Shown in pieces: positions 9,632 through 18,027 of a stretch of 64,000 bases of DNA. How positions within the stretch are numbered: the first letter of the stretch is position 1; every line of letters begins with the position of its first letter. The position numbers and the translations under genes were made by a program. The stretch lies in assembly GCA_002346675.1 (NCBI GenBank), contig DEAI01000026.1:62001-126000 (forward strand), in the 5' to 3' direction. The stretch comes from Fidelibacterota bacterium UBA2986 (GTDB lineage Bacteria > Fidelibacterota > Marinisomatia > Marinisomatales > AB-629-J13). The notes beneath the pieces are model-generated. The model was not told the DNA's origin. It saw only the letters and a list, made by a program, of their open reading frames with translations, and did no database searches.

Positions 9632-10522
9632 ATGAAAAAAATACAAAATTATATTCTTAGTTTCTTTTTTGTTTTGGGAGTATCATATTCACAAAACTTT
9701 ATTTATACTCCATCTGAAACTCATTCCAGTATAGAACTTGGAGGATTTATCGCGCCTTCAGGAACGATTCAAAATATTTCTGATGATTCGCTAACATTGG
9801 CTATAATCAGAACTGATTTGGATTTACCGCAAGATTGGACAAATAAATTGTGTTTTGGTGGTATATGTTTTCCTCCGGAGTGGGATAGTCTAGATACAGC
9901 TGATCCGGGTCCTCCATTTTATCAGTCTCCAATCCCTCCTGATAGTACAATCTATTTTTCTGTGTGGTTTACTGCCTTTTCAAATTATCCTGGGACTGCG
10001 ACTGCTACCTTAAAATTATATGATTTAAATGATCCTCAAACGATTCACACCCAAGATTATATGGCAACTACAGAGAATTTTTCAATTGTTCATTATATAA
10101 ATGATTGGAATTTGGTAGGGATGTCAGTCCTTTATGATGATGCCTATTATACGGATATATATCCTGATGTGATTCCTGGTACGTTATATGGATTTACAGA
10201 TTCATATTATCAGACAACTGATATGGAAGAGGGAGTTGGCTACTGGCTTAGATTTAATAATGTTGGAATGACTGCAATATTTGGTGAAGATATTGAGGAT
10301 GTTTCGGTTAACCTTAATGCAGACTGGAATCTAATCACTGGGATTTCAGATACAGTCGAATTATTTCAGTTTGATGATCCTGAAGAAATAATTATTCCGG
10401 GAACACTTTTTGGCTTTAATGGAACCTATGAACAGGTATCAACATTAAATCCTGGAAAAGGATATTGGATTCGTGCCATAAATTCTGGTGTAATATCAAT
10501 CTCACTAAATTTTACAAGGTAA
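9632..10522 (+). CDS. Secreted protein with paired WNLVG/GYWLR module
   Basis: No named family recognised. A signal peptide (cleavage near SYSQ) precedes an Ig-like beta-rich domain (residues 20-145). From about 155 to the C-terminus there is a tandem pair of roughly 70-residue units. The first runs DWNLVGM ... YPDVIPGTLYGF ... GVGYWLRF; the second runs DWNLITGI ... IIIPGTLFGF ... GKGYWIRA. The same pair recurs at the ends of the proteins at 42093 and 56280. In this protein it takes the C-terminal place where a type IX sorting domain would sit, so it may act in sorting or surface attachment; that is inference. tRNA-Ala starts 11 bases downstream. Confidence 0.75.
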   Translation: MKKIQNYILSFFFVLGVSYSQNFIYTPSETHSSIELGGFIAPSGTIQNISDDSLTLAIIRTDLDLPQDWTNKLCFGGICFPPEWDSLDTADPGPPFYQSPIPPDSTIYFSVWFTAFSNYPGTATATLKLYDLNDPQTIHTQDYMATTENFSIVHYINDWNLVGMSVLYDDAYYTDIYPDVIPGTLYGFTDSYYQTTDMEEGVGYWLRFNNVGMTAIFGEDIEDVSVNLNADWNLITGISDTVELFQFDDPEEIIIPGTLFGFNGTYEQVSTLNPGKGYWIRAINSGVISISLNFTR

Positions 10523-10533
10523 AATAATTACTC

Positions 10534-10606
10534 GGGGCCGTAGCTCAGTTGGGAGAGCGCAGCGTTCGCAATGCTGAGGCCGTCGGTTCGATCCCGATCG
10601 GCTCCA
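10534..10606 (+). tRNA. tRNA-Ala (anticodon CGC)
   Basis: A complete 73-base cloverleaf: acceptor GGGGCCG/CGGCTCC, D-arm GCTC/GAGC, anticodon stem CAGCG/TGCTG with loop TTCGCAA, T-arm GTCGG/CCGAT, discriminator A. The CGC anticodon reads GCG. The 3' CCA is not encoded. It lies 20 bases upstream of the SRP RNA and may be co-transcribed with it. Confidence 0.95.
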
Positions 10607-10626
10607 CAGAAAATATTTGGAGTTTA

Positions 10627-10894
10627 GGTCGTGCTGGATGGGGAGGTAGCGGTGCCCTGTAACCTGCAAACCGCTATAGCAGGATTAAAGACATGGTGCG
10701 GCAATTTCCCCGCTTTTGAGATAAGTTAAGTGATGTTGAAATTTCAAATCGTCGTGATGGCTCATTTGTGAACTCCGTCAGGCCCGGGAGGGAGCAGCGG
10801 TAAGCAACTTGATTCAGGCACTGGCGGTAGCTGGAATGGAGTTAACTGGCTAATCAATTTTGCGAAAGGGGTTGTCCAATCATGGTGCACGACC
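10627..10894 (+). ncRNA. ffs: Signal recognition particle RNA, large (Alu-containing) form
   Basis: The ends pair perfectly (GGTCGTGC at 10627 with GCACGACC ending at 10894). The 5' Alu domain is clear at about 10640-10684 (GGGGAGGTAGCGGTGCCCTG, then CCGCTATAGCAGG). The S-domain apical hairpin with the symmetric loop is at 10776-10800 (GTCAGG ... GGAGCAGCGG). The roughly 268-base length matches the Bacillus-type RNA rather than the short 4.5S form of most Gram-negatives. It binds Ffh for co-translational targeting. Placement just before dnaX-ybaB-recR is also seen in Firmicutes. Confidence 0.95.
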
Positions 10895-10982
10895 GATTTT
10901 AAAGCTAATCTATATATAAACTCATTTAATTTCATATGTAAATTTCTCGGTGTAATTAAGTTTAAACTCAATCAATAATTCA

Positions 10983-12716
10983 GTGGAACATCAGATACTC
11001 TCTTTAAAATGGCGTCCTAAAACGTTCGCAGAGGTTGTAGGTCAGGACCATGTAATGCATACTTTGAAAAATGCATTTAAATCTAACCTTATTGCTCAAG
11101 CATATATGTTTACTGGACCCAGAGGAGTGGGAAAAACAACGACAGCAAGAATTATTTCTAAAGCTTTAAATTGTAAACAAAAACCTGCAATTGGATGCGC
11201 AAAATGTATATCCTGCAACGAAATATCTGAAGCCAGAAACTTGGATGTTATAGAAATTGATGGAGCATCTAACAGGGGTATTGATGAGATTAGAAATATC
11301 AGAGAACTCATCAAATTTCCACCTATGAATTCAAAATATAAAGTAATTATAATTGATGAAGTTCATATGCTAACTGGTCCAGCGTTTAATGCTCTTTTAA
11401 GAACTCTTGAAGAGCCACCACCCCATGGAAAGTTTGTGATGGCAACTACTGATATCCAAAAAGTACCTATGACAATAATATCTCGTTGTCAACGATTTGA
11501 CTTTCATCGGCTATCCACCCAAGCTATTGTTGATCAATTAGCAAAAATCCTTGAAATGGAATTAATTGAAGCTGATGATGAATCACTGATTGCAATTGCT
11601 CTAAAAGCAACTGGGAGTTTAAGAGATGCTTTAAGTACCTTGGAACAGGTAATTGCTTTTTCCGATAAAAAAATTACTTTCCAACTCACTGAAAAAGTAC
11701 TAGGACTTATACCTTCCGAAACATTTTTTAATGTAATGAATTATTTTAAAGAAAAAGATTCATATTTAATGTTTAAAGAACTAAAAAGTATCCAAAAGTC
11801 TGGTTTTCCACCTACAGATTTTATAAATGGATTAAATGAACATATACGAAATATGATAATTTCATCTAACAAAAACGGTACCAAATTACTTGAGGTTAAT
11901 GAGGAACTAAAAACTAAGTATGAATCTTCATCAAATTTATGGGATGTTCGAGATCTTATCAGAATTTCAGATATATTAGATAAATTAATATTACAAATAA
12001 AAAGAACACCTCATCCTGATATAATAATTGAAATGGCACTATTTAAGATTTTAGAAATGGATTCATCTATTCGACTTGATGATCTTATCCATAGGATTAA
12101 AAAAACTGATTTTTCAGAGGTTTCAAAAAAGGAACAGACAACTGAGGGAAATAGCACAAAACATAATTTAAACACTTTAAAAGAAAATGTTAAAACAAAC
12201 GTGTATAAGGAATCAAAAGTAAATAGAGGCATTACTGAACTTGGTAGTAAAAGTACTACCCCTGAAAAACAAAAGATAGAAGTTCAAGATGATGATAAAA
12301 AAGATATTAAAAATATATCAGATTCAAATACAAAAGATCTGAAAGAGTTATCTTTTGATTTGATTCAATCTAAATGGAGTGATTTTATTGATTATGTTTC
12401 AATCCATAAACCTTCTGTAGGAACAATACTGGATAGTTGTACTCTCCAAGATATAGTTAAAAATACTCTCCATGTGCTGATATTTGATCAGCCTAGATTT
12501 AACTATGATTTGTTGGAACGTAATAAGCCTTGGATCTCACTTTCATTAGAAAAAATTATCTCTGAACCAGTAAAAATAAAAATTTTATATCAAGAAAAGA
12601 GTGAAAAGAATGGAACAACAGTCAATGTTAAATCCAAGAATAAATCTATATCAAAAAATGATAAAAAGATTGTTTCACAAATAATTAATCAATTTGACGG
12701 TGAATTAATAAATTAG
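10983..12716 (+). CDS. dnaX: DNA polymerase III subunits gamma and tau
   Basis: Clamp-loader ATPase. Walker A GPRGVGKTT is at residues 45-53, zinc-binding cysteines at 64, 72, 75 and 78, then DEVHML (Walker B) and an SRC sensor motif. Domains I-III end near residue 365, followed by a Lys/Asp-rich linker and a tau-like C-terminal region. The 577-residue length is normal. The start is GTG 10983; the protein begins as DnaX proteins do (MEHQILSLKWRPKTF). An A AAA AAG heptamer at codons 381-383 could yield a short gamma form (separate entry). Followed by ybaB and recR, a widely conserved order. Confidence 0.95.
   Translation: MEHQILSLKWRPKTFAEVVGQDHVMHTLKNAFKSNLIAQAYMFTGPRGVGKTTTARIISKALNCKQKPAIGCAKCISCNEISEARNLDVIEIDGASNRGIDEIRNIRELIKFPPMNSKYKVIIIDEVHMLTGPAFNALLRTLEEPPPHGKFVMATTDIQKVPMTIISRCQRFDFHRLSTQAIVDQLAKILEMELIEADDESLIAIALKATGSLRDALSTLEQVIAFSDKKITFQLTEKVLGLIPSETFFNVMNYFKEKDSYLMFKELKSIQKSGFPPTDFINGLNEHIRNMIISSNKNGTKLLEVNEELKTKYESSSNLWDVRDLIRISDILDKLILQIKRTPHPDIIIEMALFKILEMDSSIRLDDLIHRIKKTDFSEVSKKEQTTEGNSTKHNLNTLKENVKTNVYKESKVNRGITELGSKSTTPEKQKIEVQDDDKKDIKNISDSNTKDLKELSFDLIQSKWSDFIDYVSIHKPSVGTILDSCTLQDIVKNTLHVLIFDQPRFNYDLLERNKPWISLSLEKIISEPVKIKILYQEKSEKNGTTVNVKSKNKSISKNDKKIVSQIINQFDGELIN
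12125..12145 (+). promoter_or_regulatory. Candidate programmed -1 frameshift site in dnaX
   Basis: The heptamer A AAA AAG sits in the correct zero-frame phase (Ser-Lys-Lys codons, 12125-12131). A -1 slip would add Gly-Thr-Asp-Asn and stop at TGA 12143-12145, giving a product of about 387 residues that ends just after domain III, as gamma does in E. coli. An AGAGG purine stretch at 12116-12120 lies upstream but closer than in E. coli, and I see no clear downstream stem. A-runs are common in this genome, so chance is possible. Confidence 0.45.
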
Positions 12717-12724
12717 GAGATAAC

Positions 12725-13051
12725 ATGTTTAATAAAGGGAATATGTCTACCATGCTAAAACAAGCTAGAGACATGCAAAAAAAGATTGAAGAAGTTCAAT
12801 CTGACCTAGAAAATATCATAATAAAATCGGATTCTGGGGGAGGATTGGTAAAGGTAGAAATGAATGGAAAACAAGAAATATTAGGACTAACCATTGCTTC
12901 GGAGGCAATCAATGAAGATAAAGAGCTACTTGAAGATTTAATCATTTCTGCTGTCAATAAGGCTTTTAGTAGTTCACAAAAAGAAGTACAATCCAGAATG
13001 AATTCTGTAACAGGGGGGATGCTGGGAGGATTAAATATCCCAGGAATGTAA
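12725..13051 (+). CDS. ybaB: YbaB/EbfC family nucleoid-associated protein
   Basis: Small homodimeric DNA-binding protein, 108 residues, with the family pattern: an N-terminal helix (MLKQARDMQKKIEEVQ), the GGLVKVEMNGKQEILGLTI strand region, and a Gly/Met-rich tail. An AGGAG site precedes the ATG. It lies between dnaX and recR, 8 bases after dnaX and 2 before recR, the usual arrangement. Confidence 0.95.
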   Translation: MFNKGNMSTMLKQARDMQKKIEEVQSDLENIIIKSDSGGGLVKVEMNGKQEILGLTIASEAINEDKELLEDLIISAVNKAFSSSQKEVQSRMNSVTGGMLGGLNIPGM

Positions 13052-13053
13052 CT

Positions 13054-13647
13054 ATGAATGTTTATCCCCAATCTGTAAAAAAACTAATTCAGGAATTTAC
13101 AAAATTTCCGGGAATTGGAAAAAAAACTGCACAGCGGTTAGCTTTTTACATAATGTCTTCTTCAAAAGAAAATGCAGCGAATTTTGCTGCTTCTGTAGTT
13201 GATGTAAAAACAATGGTAAAGGCGTGTACAATTTGCGGTGGAATAGCAGATAATGAGTTATGCGATATCTGTCAAAATAATAATAGAGATCCATTGACAG
13301 TGTGTGTTGTGGAACATCCTGAAGATATATTTGTTTTTGAGAGAACCAACAGTTTCAGAGGAGTATATCACGTGTTAGGGGGGTCTCTATCTCCGCTTGA
13401 TGGTATCGGACCTGAGGATTTAAATATACAGTCTCTGATAAAAAGGATTATTCCAGAAATGGAAATTATTTTGGCCACAAATGCGAGTATAGAAGGAGAT
13501 GCAACAGCGCTTTATCTCCAAAAAATATTTTTAGATAAAAATGTGACAGTAACTCGATTAGCAAGAGGGCTTCCAGTAGGAGGTGAACTTGAATATACGG
13601 ATGAAGCAACTTTGATGAGAGCACTAGAGGGAAGAACAACATTTTAA
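13054..13647 (+). CDS. recR: Recombination protein RecR
   Basis: Recombination mediator that helps load RecA at gaps, acting with RecO or RecF. An HhH motif (FPGIGKKTAQRLAF), a four-Cys zinc finger (CTICGGIADNELCDIC) and a Toprim domain beginning VCVVEHPEDIFVFE are all present. The 197-residue length is normal. Its last codons contain the ribosome site and start codon of pgsA. Confidence 0.96.
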   Translation: MNVYPQSVKKLIQEFTKFPGIGKKTAQRLAFYIMSSSKENAANFAASVVDVKTMVKACTICGGIADNELCDICQNNNRDPLTVCVVEHPEDIFVFERTNSFRGVYHVLGGSLSPLDGIGPEDLNIQSLIKRIIPEMEIILATNASIEGDATALYLQKIFLDKNVTVTRLARGLPVGGELEYTDEATLMRALEGRTTF

Positions 13648-14225
13648 ATCTACCCAACATTCTTACAATTCTGCGGATTCTATTAACTCCTATATTTATA
13701 TTTTTACTATTTATGGAATTCCAATATGCCAATTTGTTCGCGTTGTTGGTTTTTATTATTGCTTCAATTACCGATGCCTATGATGGATATTTTGCCCGAA
13801 AACATCAAATGGTCACTCCGCAAGGAATGTTTTTGGATCCACTTGCTGATAAAATTTTGGTTTCTTCTGCTTTCATATCATTTGCTATTCTTGGGATAGT
13901 TGAATACTGGATGGTAACTTTAATTATTTTTAGAGATTTGTTTGTTACTGGATTAAGAATGGCAATGGTAAAAAAAGGCTTGAATATGGAAACTATAAAA
14001 CTTGCTAAAGCAAAAACAGGGATTCAAATTACTATCATTATTTTTATTCTTTTATTTTTAGTTTTAAGAGGATTGCCTATTTTAGGTATAAATTGGATAA
14101 TTCAATATATTTCATGGGATATAGTAATTTATTATCTAATGTTGGGTGTAACACTATTTACAACGCTAACCGGTATAAATTACCTTTATCTCAATCGGTT
14201 AAACATAAAACGTTTTTTAAATTGA
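13641..14225 (+). CDS. pgsA: CDP-diacylglycerol--glycerol-3-phosphate 3-phosphatidyltransferase, probable ATT start
   Basis: Membrane enzyme making phosphatidylglycerophosphate. The CDP-alcohol phosphotransferase motif is complete (TDAYDGYFARKH ... GMFLDPLADK), with several membrane helices. The first ATG in frame (13713) would remove the conserved start of the family. Reading upstream in frame gives LNLPNILTILRILLTP, the classic PgsA N-terminus, preceded by no ATG, GTG or TTG. The ATT at 13641 is placed 6-7 bases after GAGGGAAG, a good ribosome site, so I take ATT as the start. It overlaps the recR stop by 7 bases. pgpA, which acts next in phosphatidylglycerol synthesis, follows. Confidence 0.9.
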   Translation: MLNLPNILTILRILLTPIFIFLLFMEFQYANLFALLVFIIASITDAYDGYFARKHQMVTPQGMFLDPLADKILVSSAFISFAILGIVEYWMVTLIIFRDLFVTGLRMAMVKKGLNMETIKLAKAKTGIQITIIIFILLFLVLRGLPILGINWIIQYISWDIVIYYLMLGVTLFTTLTGINYLYLNRLNIKRFLN

Positions 14226-14232
14226 GTTACCA

Positions 14233-14691
14233 TTGACGGGGTATTCGGTCGCCCGGTTTTTTAGTTCAATATGTTATATTGGACGGGTTCCGTATGCTCC
14301 CGGTACAGCAGGAAGTTTTGTCGCACTCTGCACATGGTATTATTTGTATCCAGCTTTGCAGGCAAATTATTTTATTGCATTTACTATACTTTTATTTTTT
14401 ATCGGTGTTAAGGCTTCAAGTGATACTGAAAGATATCTGTCTTCTCATGATCCAAGTGAAATTGTAATAGATGAATGGGTAGGCCAGTGGCTATCCTTAT
14501 GGTGGGTAAGCCCTTCATTAATTTGGGGTTTGATAGCATTTATTATTTTTAGGATCTTTGATATTTGTAAACCTTGGCCCATTAAAAGATTGGATAGAAT
14601 TTCCAGTGGATGGGGTGTTATGCTAGATGATGTGGCAGCTGGTGTTTACACACTTTTTATAGTTCATATATTAAAATGGATATATTTATGA
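14233..14691 (+). CDS. pgpA: Phosphatidylglycerophosphatase A
   Basis: Integral membrane phosphatase that converts phosphatidylglycerophosphate to phosphatidylglycerol, directly after PgsA. The family signature is present: GRVPYAPGTAGS near the N-terminus and IVIDEWVGQW in the middle, with a C-terminal DDVAAGV segment. At 152 residues it is slightly short. The start is TTG 14233 with no strong ribosome site. It overlaps cinA by 4 bases (ATGA). Confidence 0.92.
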   Translation: MTGYSVARFFSSICYIGRVPYAPGTAGSFVALCTWYYLYPALQANYFIAFTILLFFIGVKASSDTERYLSSHDPSEIVIDEWVGQWLSLWWVSPSLIWGLIAFIIFRIFDICKPWPIKRLDRISSGWGVMLDDVAAGVYTLFIVHILKWIYL

Positions 14692-15908
14692 AAGTTTCAA
14701 TTATATCGATAGGTGATGAACTTTTATCAGGATTTACGATTAATACAAATGCAACATGGATTGGACAAGAGCTATTAAAATGTGGTATTATAATTGATAG
14801 ACAAATAACGGTTGGGGATAACTCTGAATTAATTATAAATCAAATAGATAGATGTATCCAAAGCTCAGAGATAATTTTATTGACTGGTGGATTAGGCCCA
14901 ACTCATGATGATGTTACATCTATAGCATTGTATAAATATTTTGAGGATAAACCTATATTTGATTCAGAATATTGGAAAAATATTGAAAAATATTTTACCA
15001 AAAGAGCTCTCTCTGTCCCTGATATTAACAAAAACCAAGCATTGAAATCAGTTAAAGGAAAAATGATACCCAATTCACTTGGTTCAGCAAGAGGTCTGCA
15101 TTATAATATAAAAAAGACAGAGATATTTGCCATGCCTGGAGTTCCATATGAAATGAAATCAATGATGTCAAAGTATATAATTCCAAAATTAAAAAGTAGG
15201 GTTAATAACAACCTTTTTATAAATACTTTGAATACTATTGGTAAAGGAGAGTCCTCTATTGCAGAACAGCTTGAACCAATAGTTGCTCCCTACTTAAAAG
15301 TGTGTTCTGTCTCTTATCTTCCTCAAATAGCGGGAGTTGATATTAGAATTTCTTCCAGGGATAAAAAAAGATTATCTGAGTTGAAAGATAAAATTAAACA
15401 TGAAATAGGAGACTGTTTATATAGTGAAAAAAATGAAGCTATAGAAAATATTTTGGGAGCTTTATTATCAAAAAATATGATGACATTATCTGTGGCTGAA
15501 TCCTGTACAGGCGGCCTGCTTGGGCACACTATTTCATCAGTATCTGGGAGCTCTAAATATTTTGTGGGTGGGATAGTTGCATATAGTAATAAAATCAAAA
15601 GAGATATTCTTGGGGTAAAGGAAAAAACCTTAACTAAATTTGGGGCAGTCAGCAAGCAAACTGCAATAGAAATGGCTCAAAAAATCAGAAATTTATTTTT
15701 AACAGATATCGGAATTAGTGTAACTGGGATAGCAGGCCCAACCGGAGGAACCTCTGAAAAGCCTGTTGGTCTGGTTTATATTGGTTTATCATCTGTAAAC
15801 AAGAAATTTGCTAAAAAATATATGTTCCACGGTGATAGAGATATAATTACTCATCGTACAAAGCAGGCAGCAATGGAATTAGTTAGGAGGGATCTTTTAG
15901 GTGACTGA
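14688..15908 (+). CDS. cinA: CinA family nicotinamide-nucleotide amidohydrolase / competence-damage protein
   Basis: Two domains: an N-terminal MoCF-like domain (SIISIGDELLSGFTINTNA, GGLGPTHDDVT) and a C-terminal PncC amidohydrolase domain (SVAESCTGGLLGHTIS, TGIAGPTGG). It recycles nicotinamide mononucleotide in the pyridine nucleotide cycle. I use ATG 14688, which gives the normal family start and an ATGA overlap with pgpA; an ATG four codons upstream is also in frame. recA follows two genes later, an association seen in many bacteria. Confidence 0.94.
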   Translation: MKVSIISIGDELLSGFTINTNATWIGQELLKCGIIIDRQITVGDNSELIINQIDRCIQSSEIILLTGGLGPTHDDVTSIALYKYFEDKPIFDSEYWKNIEKYFTKRALSVPDINKNQALKSVKGKMIPNSLGSARGLHYNIKKTEIFAMPGVPYEMKSMMSKYIIPKLKSRVNNNLFINTLNTIGKGESSIAEQLEPIVAPYLKVCSVSYLPQIAGVDIRISSRDKKRLSELKDKIKHEIGDCLYSEKNEAIENILGALLSKNMMTLSVAESCTGGLLGHTISSVSGSSKYFVGGIVAYSNKIKRDILGVKEKTLTKFGAVSKQTAIEMAQKIRNLFLTDIGISVTGIAGPTGGTSEKPVGLVYIGLSSVNKKFAKKYMFHGDRDIITHRTKQAAMELVRRDLLGD

Positions 15909-16488
15909 AAATTTACTTAGGACATTTGTTTCAGTGACAGTTCCACACCAAGTTCTAACGCTGCAGGAAATGCTAAAAACCACAATATCCTATAGTGAGA
16001 AAAATCTAAAATGGAGTAAACCTGGGCAGATACATCTCACATTAAAATTCATTGGATATACACCACCGGATGCGGTTGATAAAATAAATAAAATATTAGA
16101 AGACGTTGCCAAAAGACACTCATGGATGGAGTTCACAGTTTCAGGTACAGGGTGTTTTCCGACTCAAGAGAGACCTCGAGTATTATGGGTTGGTTTAGAT
16201 GGAGCAGATAAAATACTATTAAATTTTGTCAATGATATAAATCAGTCCCTTGAAAACCTTGGATTTCCGAAGGAAGAAAAGGAATTTATACCACACATAA
16301 CTTTTGGGCGGATTACATATCCCCCCCCCAAAACACCTAATGTGGTTTCATTTTTAAACACAAAGTATGATCCTATCCCAATGTCCATTACCCGAATTCG
16401 TTTAATAAGCAGTGAGCTATTTCCTAATGGACCAATCTATAGTATTTTAGGGACCCATTTTTTAGCATCAAAAGAAGGAAAGAAATAA
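15901..16488 (+). CDS. thpR: RNA 2',3'-cyclic phosphodiesterase (LigT/ThpR family)
   Basis: 2H phosphoesterase, 195 residues. Both catalytic HxTx motifs are visible (HLTLKFIG and HITFGRI), and the N-terminus RTFVSVTVP is typical. It hydrolyses 2',3'-cyclic phosphate ends of RNA. GTG start, overlapping the cinA stop by 8 bases; recA begins 3 bases after its stop. Confidence 0.93.
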   Translation: MTENLLRTFVSVTVPHQVLTLQEMLKTTISYSEKNLKWSKPGQIHLTLKFIGYTPPDAVDKINKILEDVAKRHSWMEFTVSGTGCFPTQERPRVLWVGLDGADKILLNFVNDINQSLENLGFPKEEKEFIPHITFGRITYPPPKTPNVVSFLNTKYDPIPMSITRIRLISSELFPNGPIYSILGTHFLASKEGKK

Positions 16489-16491
16489 CTA

Positions 16492-17499
16492 ATGAAAAAT
16501 AGCAATCAAAAAAATAAATCTTTAGATATGGCTATAACCCAAATTGATAAACAATTTGGAAAAGGTTCAATAATGAGGTTGGGAGAGCAAAAGCCTCTAG
16601 AAGAAGGGAATTCGATTTCAACTGGAGCACTTTCTCTTGATATTGCACTGGGAGTTGGAGGTGTTCCAAAGGGCAGGATTATCGAAATATATGGTCCGGA
16701 GAGTTCCGGAAAAACAACTTTAGCTCTTCATATTGTAGCAGAAGCTCAAAAGCAAGGTGGCAACGCTGCATATATTGATGCAGAGCATGCTCTTGACCCT
16801 GAATATTCAAAAAAGATTGGTGTAAATATTGAAAAATTATTGATTTCTCAACCTGATACGGGTGAACAATCTTTAGAAATAACAGAAACTCTTGTCAGGA
16901 GTGGAGCAATTGATGTGATTGTAATAGACTCTGTTGCCGCGCTGGTGCCAAAAGCTGAATTAGATGGAGAAATGGGAGATACACATGTTGGCCTCCAAGC
17001 TCGACTAATGTCTCAGGCATTGAGAAAACTCACAGGAACTGTGAGCAGATCAAATACTTGTGTTGTTTTTATCAATCAAATACGTATGAAAATTGGAGTT
17101 ATGTTTGGTAATCCCGAAACTACACCAGGAGGAAGAGCTCTTAAATTTTACACGTCTGTTAGAATGGAAATCCGGAGAATAACATCTATTAAAGAAGGGT
17201 CAGATATTGTAGGAAATCGTACACGTGTAAAGGTGGTGAAAAACAAGGTTGCCCCTCCATTTAGAATGACTGAATTTGATATCATGTATGGAGAAGGGAT
17301 ATCCTATGAAGGAGATATCCTTGATCTTGCTCTAAAAGGAGATATTATTGAGAAAACTGGCGCTTGGTACTCATATGGAGATACTCGAATTGGCCAGGGG
17401 AGAGAAAATGCTAAAAATTACCTGAAAGAAAACCCTGAGGAAAAAAATAAGATGGTTCTGGAGGTAAAATCATTTTTAGGTATAGATGTAGGTGGATAA
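16492..17499 (+). CDS. recA: Recombinase RecA
   Basis: Strand-exchange recombinase and SOS co-protease. Walker [10 protein letters not shown] is at residues 68-76, with the MAW-type core and the DNA-binding loop L2 region ([16 protein letters not shown]). The 335-residue length is typical, with a short acidic tail. No LexA-box-like palindrome is visible just upstream; only 3 bases separate it from thpR, so it is probably transcribed with the upstream genes. recX follows 48 bases later. Confidence 0.98.
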   Translation: MKNSNQKNKSLDMAITQIDKQFGKGSIMRLGEQKPLEEGNSISTGALSLDIALGVGGVPKGRIIEIYGPESSGKTTLALHIVAEAQKQGGNAAYIDAEHALDPEYSKKIGVNIEKLLISQPDTGEQSLEITETLVRSGAIDVIVIDSVAALVPKAELDGEMGDTHVGLQARLMSQALRKLTGTVSRSNTCVVFINQIRMKIGVMFGNPETTPGGRALKFYTSVRMEIRRITSIKEGSDIVGNRTRVKVVKNKVAPPFRMTEFDIMYGEGISYEGDILDLALKGDIIEKTGAWYSYGDTRIGQGRENAKNYLKENPEEKNKMVLEVKSFLGIDVGG

Positions 17500-17547
17500 A
17501 TATCAATCTGTATTTGGCCACTTTTTTATAATTCAATTAAAATTTCT

Positions 17548-18006
17548 GTGGAAAATCTTGTACTAAAAGCTGCATTACGTTTATTAAAATATCGATCGAG
17601 AAGTTGTATAGAACTTAGGACCAGACTAACCCAAAAAGGTTTTTCAATAATATCAATAGAAAAGACTATTGATTATCTTTTAGAGTTGAATTATCTGGAT
17701 GATTTAAAATTTGCTAAATCTTTCGTCGAGGATAAAATCAATCAAAAAGGTGTTGGACCGATTTACTTAAAATCTGAATTGTTAAAACATGGAATACCTC
17801 AAAATCAAATCTCCATTATAATTTCAGAAGCATATGAAGTTCACTCTAAGGACCAGTTAATTAAAAAACATATTGAAAAGCGTAAAAATGCCTTAATAGA
17901 TAAAAGTTCTGAAAACCAAAAAAGAAAAATTATTAATTTTTTACAAAGAAAAGGGTTTAGCTGGAACCAAATTTCATCTCATATTGATGAATCCTTCCAT
18001 TATTAA
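17548..18006 (+). CDS. recX: Regulatory protein RecX
   Basis: Modulator of RecA filaments. It is 152 residues, with the three-helix repeats of the family (ALRLLKYRSRSCIELRTRL, LNYLDDLKFAKSFVEDKI, FLQRKGFSWNQISSHI). GTG start without a clear ribosome site. Position directly after recA supports the call. Confidence 0.92.
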   Translation: MENLVLKAALRLLKYRSRSCIELRTRLTQKGFSIISIEKTIDYLLELNYLDDLKFAKSFVEDKINQKGVGPIYLKSELLKHGIPQNQISIIISEAYEVHSKDQLIKKHIEKRKNALIDKSSENQKRKIINFLQRKGFSWNQISSHIDESFHY

Positions 18007-18027
18007 ATTTTATTAGTTACAATATAA

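Noticed and set aside
10762..10971. 69-codon minus-strand ORF
   Set aside because: It lies antisense to the conserved SRP RNA S domain, which explains its sequence.
13713..14225. pgsA beginning at ATG 13713
   Set aside because: It would remove about 24 residues that match the conserved PgsA N-terminus; the ATT at 13641 with a good ribosome site explains the data better.
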